Of a stretch of 64,000 nt of DNA, positions 20,277 to 29,689 are shown piece by piece. The stretch spans positions 17,413 to 81,412 of the forward strand of contig PRDH01000003.1 in the NCBI GenBank assembly GCA_003345545.1, written 5' to 3'. The notes under the pieces were generated by a model that was not told the DNA's origin, did not search any database, and worked only from the letters and a program-made list of their open reading frames with translations. Numbering within the stretch: position 1 is the first letter of the stretch; each line of letters opens with the position of its first letter. This stretch comes from Candidatus Thorarchaeota archaeon. Lineage in GTDB: Archaea; Asgardarchaeota; Thorarchaeia; Thorarchaeales; Thorarchaeaceae. Both the position numbers and the translations under genes were made by a program.

Positions 20277-20417
20277 TTAGCCGAATAGCCTAGGAGCCTG
20301 AATGATGATCACCGCAAGGACTAGAATTATGAAGCACACTAGGAGAAGGAAAAAGAGAAGGGAATCGGTCTTTGATTGATGCTCGTACGTCATCGCAATC
20401 CGATGTAGCAGCAACAT
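20277..20417 (-). CDS. Putative small single-pass membrane protein (46 aa)
   Basis: Minus strand reads MLLLHRIAMTYEHQSKTDSLLFFLLLVCFIILVLAVIIIQAPRLFG*; not in supplied ORF track. Start could be the internal Met at 20393. Confidence 0.4.
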   Translation of the reverse strand: MLLLHRIAMTYEHQSKTDSLLFFLLLVCFIILVLAVIIIQAPRLFG

Positions 20418-20494
20418 AATTAACTCTTACTCCAAGTCTACAGCTGTAGAACTTCTAATAGGTCTGTTCCAGTAGATGAAATAGAGCTTGGAGG

Positions 20495-20968
20495 ATGAAT
20501 GTAATGGTCATTGATGTGAAACTTGCTACTGCTCAAGACCGTTCTGCATTGGATCAGTTGTATGCACGGGAGGGACACAGCTTTCAGAAACTCGCAGCTC
20601 TAGCAGCATGTACTCCTGTGGGCGGGATTCTCGAAACGATATTTGTTGTGGCGTGTGCCAATGACATGGTCGTGGCAGCACTAAAACTCGATGTTGGGAA
20701 TGACCCCGAGTTGGGCAGGATTGGAGTCATACAGCATTTCGAGGTCGAGGATAATCTCGAAGACACTGACTTAGAATGGAAGATGCTCAACAAAGTAGTC
20801 GAGATTGCAGAGGATAAGAGGCTTCGAGCTCTTGACACACTCATTAACGAGTTTTGAAAAAAGACAATCAATCTCTATGCGCAACTTGGTTTTGAAGAGG
20901 AGCGAAAGGAAGTGTATCTTAGGAAGGATTTCAGGCCACGAGTATCCCAGCTTATCCCGAAACTATAG
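20495..20968 (+). pseudogene. GNAT-like N-acetyltransferase interrupted by in-frame TGA (20855-20857)
   Basis: ORF stops at ..LINEF* but same frame continues KKTINLYAQLGFEEERKEVYLRKDFRPRVSQLIPKL*, matching the NLY..LGFE..R...L.KDF GNAT C-terminus. Confidence 0.6.
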
Positions 20969-22778
20969 AAGATAGGCCTAGCGATTCTACTGTTTCTCTT
21001 GTCGGGACTCCTTTGTTGTTCCAGCCCCGTAGCGCATAGTACTTCTCCAAACACTCCTCAAAATCGTTGTGACTAATGTATGCCTTCATGCCCTTCGAAG
21101 GACCTATAGTTTCCTCCTGCCAGAACTTGGGAGGAAGGATATCATTAGCTCTGGTTATACCTTCGCGCAAATTGAACAAGCGTGTGAGAGTCTCCACTCT
21201 CTGACCAAATCGGGATATGCTCTCATCAGTGTAATTCAGGCCAGTTGCCCCATTCACCAGTCTGACCTTCTGTTCCCTAGACATGGGAAAGTGCCAAGTG
21301 AAGTGGCACACAACCATGGAGTCCGTGAGCGTCTTTGTATCTCGCTCCCAGACCATTGACTCTACTACATCTAGGGCTGAGGAATTTGGCTTTTCGGCGG
21401 TCTGAGGCCAGCCTCGTAGATGGCTTGCGCCTACGTCGCCCGTGGCATATGTAAGACCAAGGCCTTTCTTTCCCCGAGGGTCCCAGGCAGCTGCTTCAAG
21501 GCCCTTTACGTGTACTGCAAGGTCCCCACTTCCGCGTCCGATTTCCTCTGCAGCTCTTTGGGTTCCCTTGGCAAGGATTCCGCCGAAACCTTCCCTGAAT
21601 GCAATCATCCTCATTAGCCGAAGTGCAGCAGCACTATCTCCAAAACGCAAAGGAAATCCAATATCATCTTCACAAAGGATACCTGTTTCAAACGAATCCA
21701 TCGCGAAGCTAATTGCAGAACCGGTACTGATAGTATCAAGTCCGAGATCATCTGCAAGGTAGTTGAGTTGGAGGACTGCCTGGAATTCATCGATGCCCAG
21801 ACTGCCTCCACACAGTCCCAAGGTTTCGTACTCGACTGTAGATTCGACAACGACGCCTGGATTGCTTGGATCTTCTGTCTTGTATGCATGGGTACAACGC
21901 ATGATACAATGCGGGCAAGAGAGATGGTCTCCAGCGGCCAACTCAGGGTAGTTCTCTGGCATGAGTAGTCTATAGTCTTCAAAGTAGCTATTACGCCAGT
22001 TTCTTGTTGGAAACTGTCCTCGTTCATTAGCTACCTCAACAAGAGAACCAGTTCCGTAGTACTTGAAGTCGTCATCTGTCTTTTCCTTCCAAATTGCCGC
22101 GACAGATCGATTTACTTCACGCAGGGCGCTTGGGTCGTGAGCTACCATTCTGTGCGTGCCTCTTGCAGCAATGCCCTTCAGATTCTTCGAACCAAGAACA
22201 GCGCCGACTCCGCCTCGTCCGGTCTGATGAGCTAGTTCACAGCAGCCCGTAGCAGTGAGTACCATGTTTTCACCTGCAGGTCCAATCACATAGACAGCGG
22301 ATTCTCTTGCTGAGGATTCATGGATCAGTTTTGTCGCTTCTTGAGTTCCTTTGCCCCAAAGAACCTGAGCTTCATTGAATTGAACAACGTCGTCTTCAAT
22401 ACTCAACCAAATAGGTGTGTCCGATTTGCCACTCACTGCAAGCACATCATAGCCAGAGTTCTTGATCTCGCGGCCGAGAGCTCCACCACAGTGTGAATCA
22501 ATGAAGAGTCCTGTCAGTGGTGATTTTGTTATGAGAGACCACCTACCTACGTTGGGAGCAGGCAATCCTTGGAGTGGACCTGTCATGAAGAACAGCACAT
22601 TCCTCGGTCCCAATGGGTCAATACCTGCGGGGAGCTCACGGTATAACAAGTAAGCACCAAGCCCCTTTCCTCCGATGAAGTCTTCGTACGACTTCGATGG
22701 CAACTCCTCAATTCTAGTCATTCTATCAGTCAGGTCGACCCAGAGTGTCTTGCCATTCCAGCCTTTGTACCTCATCAT
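20952..22778 (-). CDS. Aldehyde:ferredoxin oxidoreductase (AOR family)
   Basis: GKTLWVDLTD..., MTGPLQGLPAPNVGRWSLITKSPLTGLFIDSHCGGALGREIKNSGYD, TGRGGVGAVLGSKNLKGIAARG. Confidence 0.92.
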   Translation of the reverse strand: MMRYKGWNGKTLWVDLTDRMTRIEELPSKSYEDFIGGKGLGAYLLYRELPAGIDPLGPRNVLFFMTGPLQGLPAPNVGRWSLITKSPLTGLFIDSHCGGALGREIKNSGYDVLAVSGKSDTPIWLSIEDDVVQFNEAQVLWGKGTQEATKLIHESSARESAVYVIGPAGENMVLTATGCCELAHQTGRGGVGAVLGSKNLKGIAARGTHRMVAHDPSALREVNRSVAAIWKEKTDDDFKYYGTGSLVEVANERGQFPTRNWRNSYFEDYRLLMPENYPELAAGDHLSCPHCIMRCTHAYKTEDPSNPGVVVESTVEYETLGLCGGSLGIDEFQAVLQLNYLADDLGLDTISTGSAISFAMDSFETGILCEDDIGFPLRFGDSAAALRLMRMIAFREGFGGILAKGTQRAAEEIGRGSGDLAVHVKGLEAAAWDPRGKKGLGLTYATGDVGASHLRGWPQTAEKPNSSALDVVESMVWERDTKTLTDSMVVCHFTWHFPMSREQKVRLVNGATGLNYTDESISRFGQRVETLTRLFNLREGITRANDILPPKFWQEETIGPSKGMKAYISHNDFEECLEKYYALRGWNNKGVPTRETVESLGLSSIVSG

Positions 22779-22810
22779 CGGAACCTCAAAGTGCACGCCA
22801 GTGGACCTGC

Positions 22811-22960
22811 TTACTGAATCTCGATCTTTGAAATCGTATCGATATCAACATCTCGAAGATTGTTGAGGAGGGCCATCATGACATCGTTGATTACGCTTGC
22901 TACAAAGTCATTCATAGGGAGTTTCTTACCCTTGACGTATACTTCGATATTTCTAGCCAT
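22811..22960 (-). CDS. Small conserved-looking protein (49 aa) upstream of AOR
   Basis: Minus strand reads MARNIEVYVKGKKLPMNDFVASVINDVMMALLNNLRDVDIDTISKIEIQ*; ends ~32 nt before AOR start; absent from ORF track because of length. Confidence 0.6.
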   Translation of the reverse strand: MARNIEVYVKGKKLPMNDFVASVINDVMMALLNNLRDVDIDTISKIEIQ

Positions 22961-23113
22961 GGTAATTCACCAAACGCTCGCTGCAGAATGCATGAGATGG
23001 ATTTCTGTTATTATGCTTTTGCAACAGTCCACGCGTTGTCCATAACGGTTTTATACCACACATCTCCGTTTCTTGCGACTGATGGTAACTATCACCATGA
23101 GAGGAATTACGAA

Positions 23114-25090
23114 ATGGGCCGTATGAGTTCTGCATTCTCTGCTATTGGAAGAAAGAAGACTGAAGGAGAACCAGCTGATATCGTTGGTCGGCTTGCTGGT
23201 ATTGGCAACATATTCGGCATCATCGCTGCTGCTGTCGGCCTTCTGGCTGGAGTTCCTCTAGTCCCGCTCACAGCCACTCCTTGGGAAGTAACCTCCACAG
23301 CGCCAATTCAATGGACTGTTGGGGGCAATGCCATGTATCCAACATTGACAACAGCTTTCATGGGATTGCTAGCCATTGGTCTGCTGCTTCAAGCTCTTGG
23401 CTCTCGGGACTTGCGGGCGCGTCTTGGTACCATTTTCGGATCAGTTCTCTATGCCGCTTTCATTCTTGCCTGTTTCATCGCAGTCTATGCTCTTTTTGGA
23501 TTTCGCAATGTAACCTATCCAGAACTAATAGCAGGATATCTTCAGATAATGTATCTCTTTGGATCCATCTTCGTCATTGCATGGCAGATGGTATCCGTCC
23601 TCTATGTCGATTCGAGTAAGACTTGGCTGGGTTTTGGCGCAGGTATGCTCAACGGTATGTTCATTCCAATACTTGCACTTGGTCAGGTGCTCGGCTCCTC
23701 GCTTACATACATTGCCTATGGCATCCTACTCGTCGGTCAGCTAATGTCAGTATCGTTCTGGTGGGCACCTCACTCCACCATAAGGGAATTCGCTAGAAGT
23801 CCAAGTAAGGCGAAATTCGCCTTTGGACTGAGTGGGTTCTTGACTTTCCTAATTGGCTCAGCGGCTGTATTCATTGGTCCAATAGCAGAACACCCTTCAG
23901 GGGGATTGATATGGCGTCCGTGGAGCACAACAGCACCCTACAACACGTTACTCTATGACTCTCCGATTGAATATGTAACGAACCCAGCACTCGTTTTCGG
24001 TTTTCTTGCAGCAATGGTATTTTGGCTCACGCTCTCCCCGAGGCTTGGCGCAAAGGAATTGAAGACCACAATGATAGGTGACGACATCATCAAGGGAGGA
24101 AGTAAGTGGCTTGCTATCTTCTTGGCAATGATTGGTGTTCTTGCTTGTGGCCAAGCAGGTACGTTTTCGGAGGGTGTAGGTTCGTGGGGATTCTTCATTG
24201 TCATCGGTCCTGCAGGTGCAATGATTCTCATTGGGGCACTCTACACTGCCAAGACGGACATTATAACGGGCTTTCCGCTCATAATTGCGGGAGCCCTTAC
24301 AATGGTCAGTCCATTTTCACTGGGAATTATAATCACCGTTGCGTGGGCTATGGTCATCCTAACACAGCTTTTCCTGATGATTGAGAGCCTTGTGCGCGGG
24401 CTGACTGGATTCAGTCAAGGAGCGCTCTCAGTCGTAATGAGCCTGCTGGCATCGGTGGCCATCATCGCCTTCATTCTCGGGGCATTCGGTAGCGGACCAC
24501 TGGCTCTTTGGCCAACAAACAGATGGTTCAATATCTCCCTAATACCTGGAATCTCTCCCGAGATTCAATCATCTGTAGTCATTATTCTGCCTTTTCTTAT
24601 GCTACTTCTCAGGAATGCTGCACTCACAGGATTCGCTCATGGTAGAGGATATACCACCGGGGGCATCTTGATGGGCATCACAGCGCTGTTTGCACTGATG
24701 ATTCCCGTCATCGCAGGGAATGTCACAGTGACACATGAAGCTAATACTGGAGCCGCATTGATGCTTGCACTCTATTCAGTGAGCGTTGCATTGATAATGT
24801 CCTTGAATCTGAACCTGGCAAATGATGTCGAAGAACGGGGACATTCGTTCGAAGGCACATTCATCAAAGTTGCCACTATTGCACAAGTTGTCCTTGCGGC
24901 ACTTGCAGCGATACTCGTGATAATCAGTTTCAGTGGCATTCCAACAGCGCAGGATATTGCATTAGTGATATCGATTTTCGTGACCTTCATGGTAGGTACT
25001 GAGATCCTTTCAGTAGTTGGATGGCTGATCGCTGGCATTAGGCTTGGCCTTCTAAGAGAGGGTTTCAGATTCCAAAGAATCGAAACATGA
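23114..25090 (+). CDS. Large multi-pass membrane protein of unknown function
   Basis: Numerous hydrophobic segments across ~650 aa; ATG 23114 preceded by GAGAGG. Confidence 0.65.
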   Translation: MGRMSSAFSAIGRKKTEGEPADIVGRLAGIGNIFGIIAAAVGLLAGVPLVPLTATPWEVTSTAPIQWTVGGNAMYPTLTTAFMGLLAIGLLLQALGSRDLRARLGTIFGSVLYAAFILACFIAVYALFGFRNVTYPELIAGYLQIMYLFGSIFVIAWQMVSVLYVDSSKTWLGFGAGMLNGMFIPILALGQVLGSSLTYIAYGILLVGQLMSVSFWWAPHSTIREFARSPSKAKFAFGLSGFLTFLIGSAAVFIGPIAEHPSGGLIWRPWSTTAPYNTLLYDSPIEYVTNPALVFGFLAAMVFWLTLSPRLGAKELKTTMIGDDIIKGGSKWLAIFLAMIGVLACGQAGTFSEGVGSWGFFIVIGPAGAMILIGALYTAKTDIITGFPLIIAGALTMVSPFSLGIIITVAWAMVILTQLFLMIESLVRGLTGFSQGALSVVMSLLASVAIIAFILGAFGSGPLALWPTNRWFNISLIPGISPEIQSSVVIILPFLMLLLRNAALTGFAHGRGYTTGGILMGITALFALMIPVIAGNVTVTHEANTGAALMLALYSVSVALIMSLNLNLANDVEERGHSFEGTFIKVATIAQVVLAALAAILVIISFSGIPTAQDIALVISIFVTFMVGTEILSVVGWLIAGIRLGLLREGFRFQRIET

Positions 25091-25129
25091 GAAATCCATT
25101 GTCCTAGGATTCCCGAGAGGTAATCGACT

Positions 25130-25883
25130 ATGGCTCTTCAGGTGGCAGGCGTCGAAACAAGGCCTCGGTGAGCCTCTGTGGCTTTTCTGCTGGTGCATGG
25201 ATTCTCCGCGGCACCCGATGAGCTCAGAACACTGGCTCAGTTTCTTGAGAGCCAGAACATTGCGTCCTTCGCAGTTCGGGTCGCAGGTCATAGTACGAGT
25301 CCTGATGATTTGAAGAGAAACACTTGGTCTGATTGGTACAATTCAGTTAGGGATGGATTCACCCTTGTGAAATCATGGAATCCAATTCATCTTCTAGTTG
25401 CAGGTTTCTCCATGGGAGGAGCATTGTCAGTATTACTGGCCTACGACGTGAGAGGTGTTGACGGCCTTGTTCTTCTGGCTCCAGCTCTGAAAATCGGCGG
25501 AGTTCTTCCCAAGTTAGTTCCATTACTCAAACATTTTGTGAGCGACCGAGAAGTTGACTTCGTGAGGGCGCAGGAGCCCTATGAAATCAAGAGAACCAAA
25601 TACTCACGTGAACCGGTTTCTACATACCACGAGCTGTTCAAGCTACAGAAGAAAGCTCGTCAGAATCTCAGAAGAATCACTATTCCTACTGTTATCATTC
25701 AGGGAACCAATGACAGGACGATAAATCCACGAAATGGATAGGCTGCTTACAATGGTATCGGATTTCAAGAAAAAACTGTATATAATTGACTGTGCGGAGC
25801 ACGTTATTCCATGCCATTGGACTAGAGCAAGAGCATACCCCTTGAGTCAGAAGTTTGTTGAGGAAATCGTAACGAAGACTTAG
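25130..25883 (+). pseudogene. Alpha/beta hydrolase interrupted by in-frame TGA (25169) and a frameshift (~25734)
   Basis: MALQVAGVETRPR*ASVAFLLVHGFSAAPDEL...GFSMGGAL...TNDRTINPRN, then +1 frame DRLLTMVSDFKKKLYIIDCAEHVIPCHWTRARAYPLSQKFVEEIVTKT*. Confidence 0.6.
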
Positions 25884-26584
25884 GCTGAGAATCTTCTCAG
25901 TGCATCTAGTCCAATATTAGGGAAATCAGTAATCATGCCATCGACCTCAAGTCGAAGGAGTTCGGACATTCTTGAGGAATCATTAACAGTCCAAGGATGG
26001 ATTTTCAGCGAGTTTCCATGAGCCTCTTTCACCAGATCATGCGTGACTAATGAATGAAGAGGATTCATCGCATTTGCTCCAAGGTCAACGACGTAGGGAA
26101 TCAACCCATCCATTGGTTTGGCAATCAGGGCACCGGTGCAAACATCCTGATTGAGTTCCTTCATAGCAAGAAGGGATCCATGGTAGAAGGATGACACAAC
26201 AATGCTATCAAGCATACTTCTATCGGTCACCAAATCAAGGACATTCTTCTCTACACCAAGGGCTTTCAACTCAATATTCACACTCATATGGCCACGGGCC
26301 AGATCAAGAACTTCGCCGAGCAGGGGGATTCTCTCGCCTCGGCCAGCATCAAGTCTCCGGATCTCACGCAGAGTCATCTCCGCCACAATCCCAGAACCAT
26401 TTGTTGTCCGGTCCACAGAACTGTCGTGTATGCATACTAGATGACCATCAAGAGTTTCATGGATATCAAGCTCGATCATCGGTACTCCCAAATCCAGAGC
26501 TGTGCGATAAGATAGCATTGTATTCTCCGGAGCTAACCCTGCAGCACCTCGATGTCCAATAATCAAGCATTCCTGCAATACCAA
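25880..26584 (-). CDS. Glycerophosphodiester phosphodiesterase
   Basis: IGHRGAAGLAPENTMLSYRTALDLGVPMIELDIHETLDGHLVCIHDSSVDRTTNGSG. Confidence 0.92.
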   Translation of the reverse strand: MVLQECLIIGHRGAAGLAPENTMLSYRTALDLGVPMIELDIHETLDGHLVCIHDSSVDRTTNGSGIVAEMTLREIRRLDAGRGERIPLLGEVLDLARGHMSVNIELKALGVEKNVLDLVTDRSMLDSIVVSSFYHGSLLAMKELNQDVCTGALIAKPMDGLIPYVVDLGANAMNPLHSLVTHDLVKEAHGNSLKIHPWTVNDSSRMSELLRLEVDGMITDFPNIGLDALRRFSA

Positions 26585-26603
26585 TCACCCCGCCGAACTT
26601 GTA

Positions 26604-26891
26604 TCATTCGTCTTCTGGAGTAATGCCTGTTCCTCCGCAACGAGGGCAAGTCTCACCGCCGACACTCCCACTGCCCTTACAATAGTAACAGCCCTTGCGT
26701 TGCACTTCCATCGACTTGTCAACGCCTTTTGATACTGCGACCCCAAGAGCAATCAGTACGACGCCTGCGAACATGCCCAGTAATGAAGGAACGTAGTAAA
26801 GCTCAGATAATGGCAGCACGATGAAGAGTGAGACCAAAAAGACCAACACACCAATGAAGCCGAGCCCGAAACCGATTTTCAATCGTTCCAT
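26604..26891 (-). CDS. Small membrane protein with C-terminal zinc-ribbon-like motif
   Basis: Two hydrophobic segments then CYYCKGSGSVGGETCPRCGGTGI (DnaJ-type CxxCxGxG). Confidence 0.65.
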   Translation of the reverse strand: MERLKIGFGLGFIGVLVFLVSLFIVLPLSELYYVPSLLGMFAGVVLIALGVAVSKGVDKSMEVQRKGCYYCKGSGSVGGETCPRCGGTGITPEDE

Positions 26892-27074
26892 CCGGATATC
26901 CCACTTAGATCAGTCATTTCGGACTGAGTTGAATCACACCTAGAACGCACTCTCTCTCTCCCTCTAATAGATTGTGGCGCAACAAGATTGTCCACCTCTA
27001 TTGGCGAAGAGTCCAACCCTAAGAGATAATAGCAGAGAACACATCAGATGCTCTAGTGCGGGAGATAGGACACG

Positions 27075-27992
27075 ATGTCGAGAACTGACCTCTTTTCAAG
27101 ATATACACAGCTATACGCCAAGGCTCAGGCAAGGGAGATTGTCCCCGCAGGACCATTTGTGCGGCAGCTGACAGATATTCCTCGAAAGCAGTACGACGTG
27201 GGACTATTCTTCAGACCAACACGGACTACCCGAACTGCTCAGCTCTACATCGGCAATCCGATTCCAAGTGAGATATGCGAGCAGGAAGGTTTCTTGGAAA
27301 CCGATGATGCAACCTATCTAAGCAGAACCCTCCTCTCAAAATTCCGGACTCTTGACTTCCTGAGAGTGGTGATCTCTGCTGGAGGAGTGTGTGAGAGCAA
27401 GCAGGAGCGTGTGGATTTTTTAAAGACAGGACAGCGTGTAATTGATGTGATATTGAGGAAGCTGCGTAACGTCATGCATTTGGCTGAGTTTGGGCCCTTT
27501 CGATTTGATAGATGTGTCAAGACATTGAACGAATTCCTTGTAACAGATTTGAAGATGGATGATGTCTCTGTCGAGGCTGCTTCAATCCCGTTTACCGTCG
27601 CAAACCCTCAATACATTCTTCTAGCAGATAATGACCTGATCGTCATCGATGATGAGCCACGAGTTCCGCAAGGGGAATTCTTCCTTGTCGGGGGCCTAGG
27701 ATATACGTTCGACAAGACCGAGGGCGCTGTGAGTGAAGCGCGTCTGTTCAGGTCGACAACAGACTTAAGCCCCCAGGGAATTGATGAGGCCTACATTGAT
27801 AGAATGATCTCGAGAATAACAGAAGACTTTCAGAATAGTCTGCACTCGCTTGTTTTCGCAGACGTCTGGAAGAAGGGCAGCGCAAAACCGATAGGAGTCA
27901 ACTTCGGAGGCGACCTTCTTGTGAAGGCAGAGCCAAGCAGTGAAATATGGGCAGGCGTCTTTGAAGTATATGTGAAGTCACCTAAAGCATAA
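27075..27992 (+). CDS. Hypothetical protein
   Basis: 305-aa ORF with balanced composition between two well-supported genes; no family recognised. Confidence 0.6.
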   Translation: MSRTDLFSRYTQLYAKAQAREIVPAGPFVRQLTDIPRKQYDVGLFFRPTRTTRTAQLYIGNPIPSEICEQEGFLETDDATYLSRTLLSKFRTLDFLRVVISAGGVCESKQERVDFLKTGQRVIDVILRKLRNVMHLAEFGPFRFDRCVKTLNEFLVTDLKMDDVSVEAASIPFTVANPQYILLADNDLIVIDDEPRVPQGEFFLVGGLGYTFDKTEGAVSEARLFRSTTDLSPQGIDEAYIDRMISRITEDFQNSLHSLVFADVWKKGSAKPIGVNFGGDLLVKAEPSSEIWAGVFEVYVKSPKA

Positions 27993-29571
27993 GGATATCA
28001 AATGCATCTATTGCCATGAACACTGCTCTAAAGGCGTATATTCTGAATGTGTAAGATGCCGCTCCCTCTACCATTCCATCAATCGCATTTCGCAAGATGG
28101 AAAGCGAATTAGAGCCGGAGGTGTCCAATAACGACGCAAGACTATCTAGGGTCAAGTAGTGGACACCATTCCCAGCAGCCAATGCTACATCATTGACAAG
28201 AACATCAAGAGACCCATAGATGTTGTCAGGCCTTCCAGAGACATCGGTAGCATTGCCGACATTCCCTAGGCGCATGGACCAGCGAGATCCCAGCCGTGCT
28301 ATCGAACTTGAATACGAATGAACAAGGTATTCACCTACATCGCCCTGCATCTCAAATGAAAAACGCGAGCGTTCACAAAGAACTGTGTAGTCGTCCCACA
28401 TGCCCATTGTAGGGACAGTCAGACCACACAATCTCATCGTCAATGTATCGCCATCCTGAGTGTCATCAACAACGAAGGGCTCCACCAAGACGCCAGCTTC
28501 CACTCCAGAAGAAACAATATCCGCATGCAACTGTGTTGCCTCATACTCTATAGCATTCAGGTCGACTGAGTACAGCGAAGTCCTCATGAGCCCGCTAAAT
28601 CCAATAAGATCGAGACTTCGAGTTTCAACCATTAGTGCCTGCCACTCCGGCCTTGAAAGAGTCATGTCAAAAATAATGCTGAGAGGCATATTGGCAATGT
28701 TTGCCAAAGTCACGTTCATCAGGTACGATAGCGATACTCTGTGATTCCTGTAGATGTCCTCAATCAGCTCAGTTGTGGCTAGAGCAGAGGAAGGATTCTC
28801 AGCAAGCACTTCACGACCAGGTGTGAGTGTGATGGAATATGAGATTTCAGTTTGGTTGATTTCCACCAACCAATCGCGTAATCTAGACCACGATAGCGTA
28901 TCGTTTTCGAGAACTCTAAAGTCGAGATTGAAGGAATTAGCGGATATGTTGGAGAGCAACTCCGTGGTTGGCAAGATATCTCGATATGGGTAATCGAAAC
29001 TCGACAGAGGCATACTTAGGGCGATCTGGGGAACTTGCTCTACGCTTGAAACAGCAATAGGATTCTGCCCCATCAATACAATAGATACAGGGAATGTCAG
29101 ACCTAGCAAATTGAGTAGCAAGATGTATGCCAGTCCTTTCTTTCCTGCCTGTCTAAGGCTGCTTTTGGGGCGGAATCGGCCCAAGAGGAAGATGACGGCT
29201 GCTGCGATGATATTGAGCAATAGGCAGATCACGAATCCTCTGATAAGACTAGACAACACACCGAAAAAAACTGAACAGATCACCAGGAAGACAAAATTCC
29301 AAGCAGCAATGCGTTCGCGATAATATGCAAGCGTCATCAGGGGGAGAAAGATCATCAAGGGAAGGATATAGAGGACGATCGGCAGCGAATCAACAAGCCC
29401 TACACCACTCAGGGTCATGCTCAATGTCACCGATAACATCACATAAAGAATAAGAATCACATTCACTGCCAAAACCATTGTAACGAAGAGATGCAGAAAT
29501 CTATCATATCTCGTTGCGTAATTTATCTTTCTTCTAGCGCCTCTGCGTGCCTCGAGAATCTTGCTCATCAT
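27982..29571 (-). CDS. Hypothetical membrane protein with large extracytoplasmic region
   Basis: Several N-terminal TM segments followed by a ~330 aa soluble region. Confidence 0.65.
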   Translation of the reverse strand: MMSKILEARRGARRKINYATRYDRFLHLFVTMVLAVNVILILYVMLSVTLSMTLSGVGLVDSLPIVLYILPLMIFLPLMTLAYYRERIAAWNFVFLVICSVFFGVLSSLIRGFVICLLLNIIAAAVIFLLGRFRPKSSLRQAGKKGLAYILLLNLLGLTFPVSIVLMGQNPIAVSSVEQVPQIALSMPLSSFDYPYRDILPTTELLSNISANSFNLDFRVLENDTLSWSRLRDWLVEINQTEISYSITLTPGREVLAENPSSALATTELIEDIYRNHRVSLSYLMNVTLANIANMPLSIIFDMTLSRPEWQALMVETRSLDLIGFSGLMRTSLYSVDLNAIEYEATQLHADIVSSGVEAGVLVEPFVVDDTQDGDTLTMRLCGLTVPTMGMWDDYTVLCERSRFSFEMQGDVGEYLVHSYSSSIARLGSRWSMRLGNVGNATDVSGRPDNIYGSLDVLVNDVALAAGNGVHYLTLDSLASLLDTSGSNSLSILRNAIDGMVEGAASYTFRIYAFRAVFMAIDAFDILML

Positions 29572-29689
29572 TAGTTCCCACAAAATCAGAACTCTCCAGA
29601 TAAGGTTAGGGTACGTAGATAAATGAACGAAACACACCCAACCGTTAAGATGAAGTGGATGTCATGAGTCCCATTACTGGTCATTCCTC

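Noticed and set aside
20855-25171. TGA recoding (selenocysteine or alternative code) to explain in-frame TGAs
   Set aside because: Several clear genes here end in TGA (e.g. 35160, 36795, 42442), and neither interrupted site is a typical Sec context; mutation or sequencing error is simpler.
26960-27074. Short intergenic segment before the 27075 gene considered as a tRNA-like or ncRNA region
   Set aside because: No cloverleaf or conserved TPsiC-like sequence could be identified.
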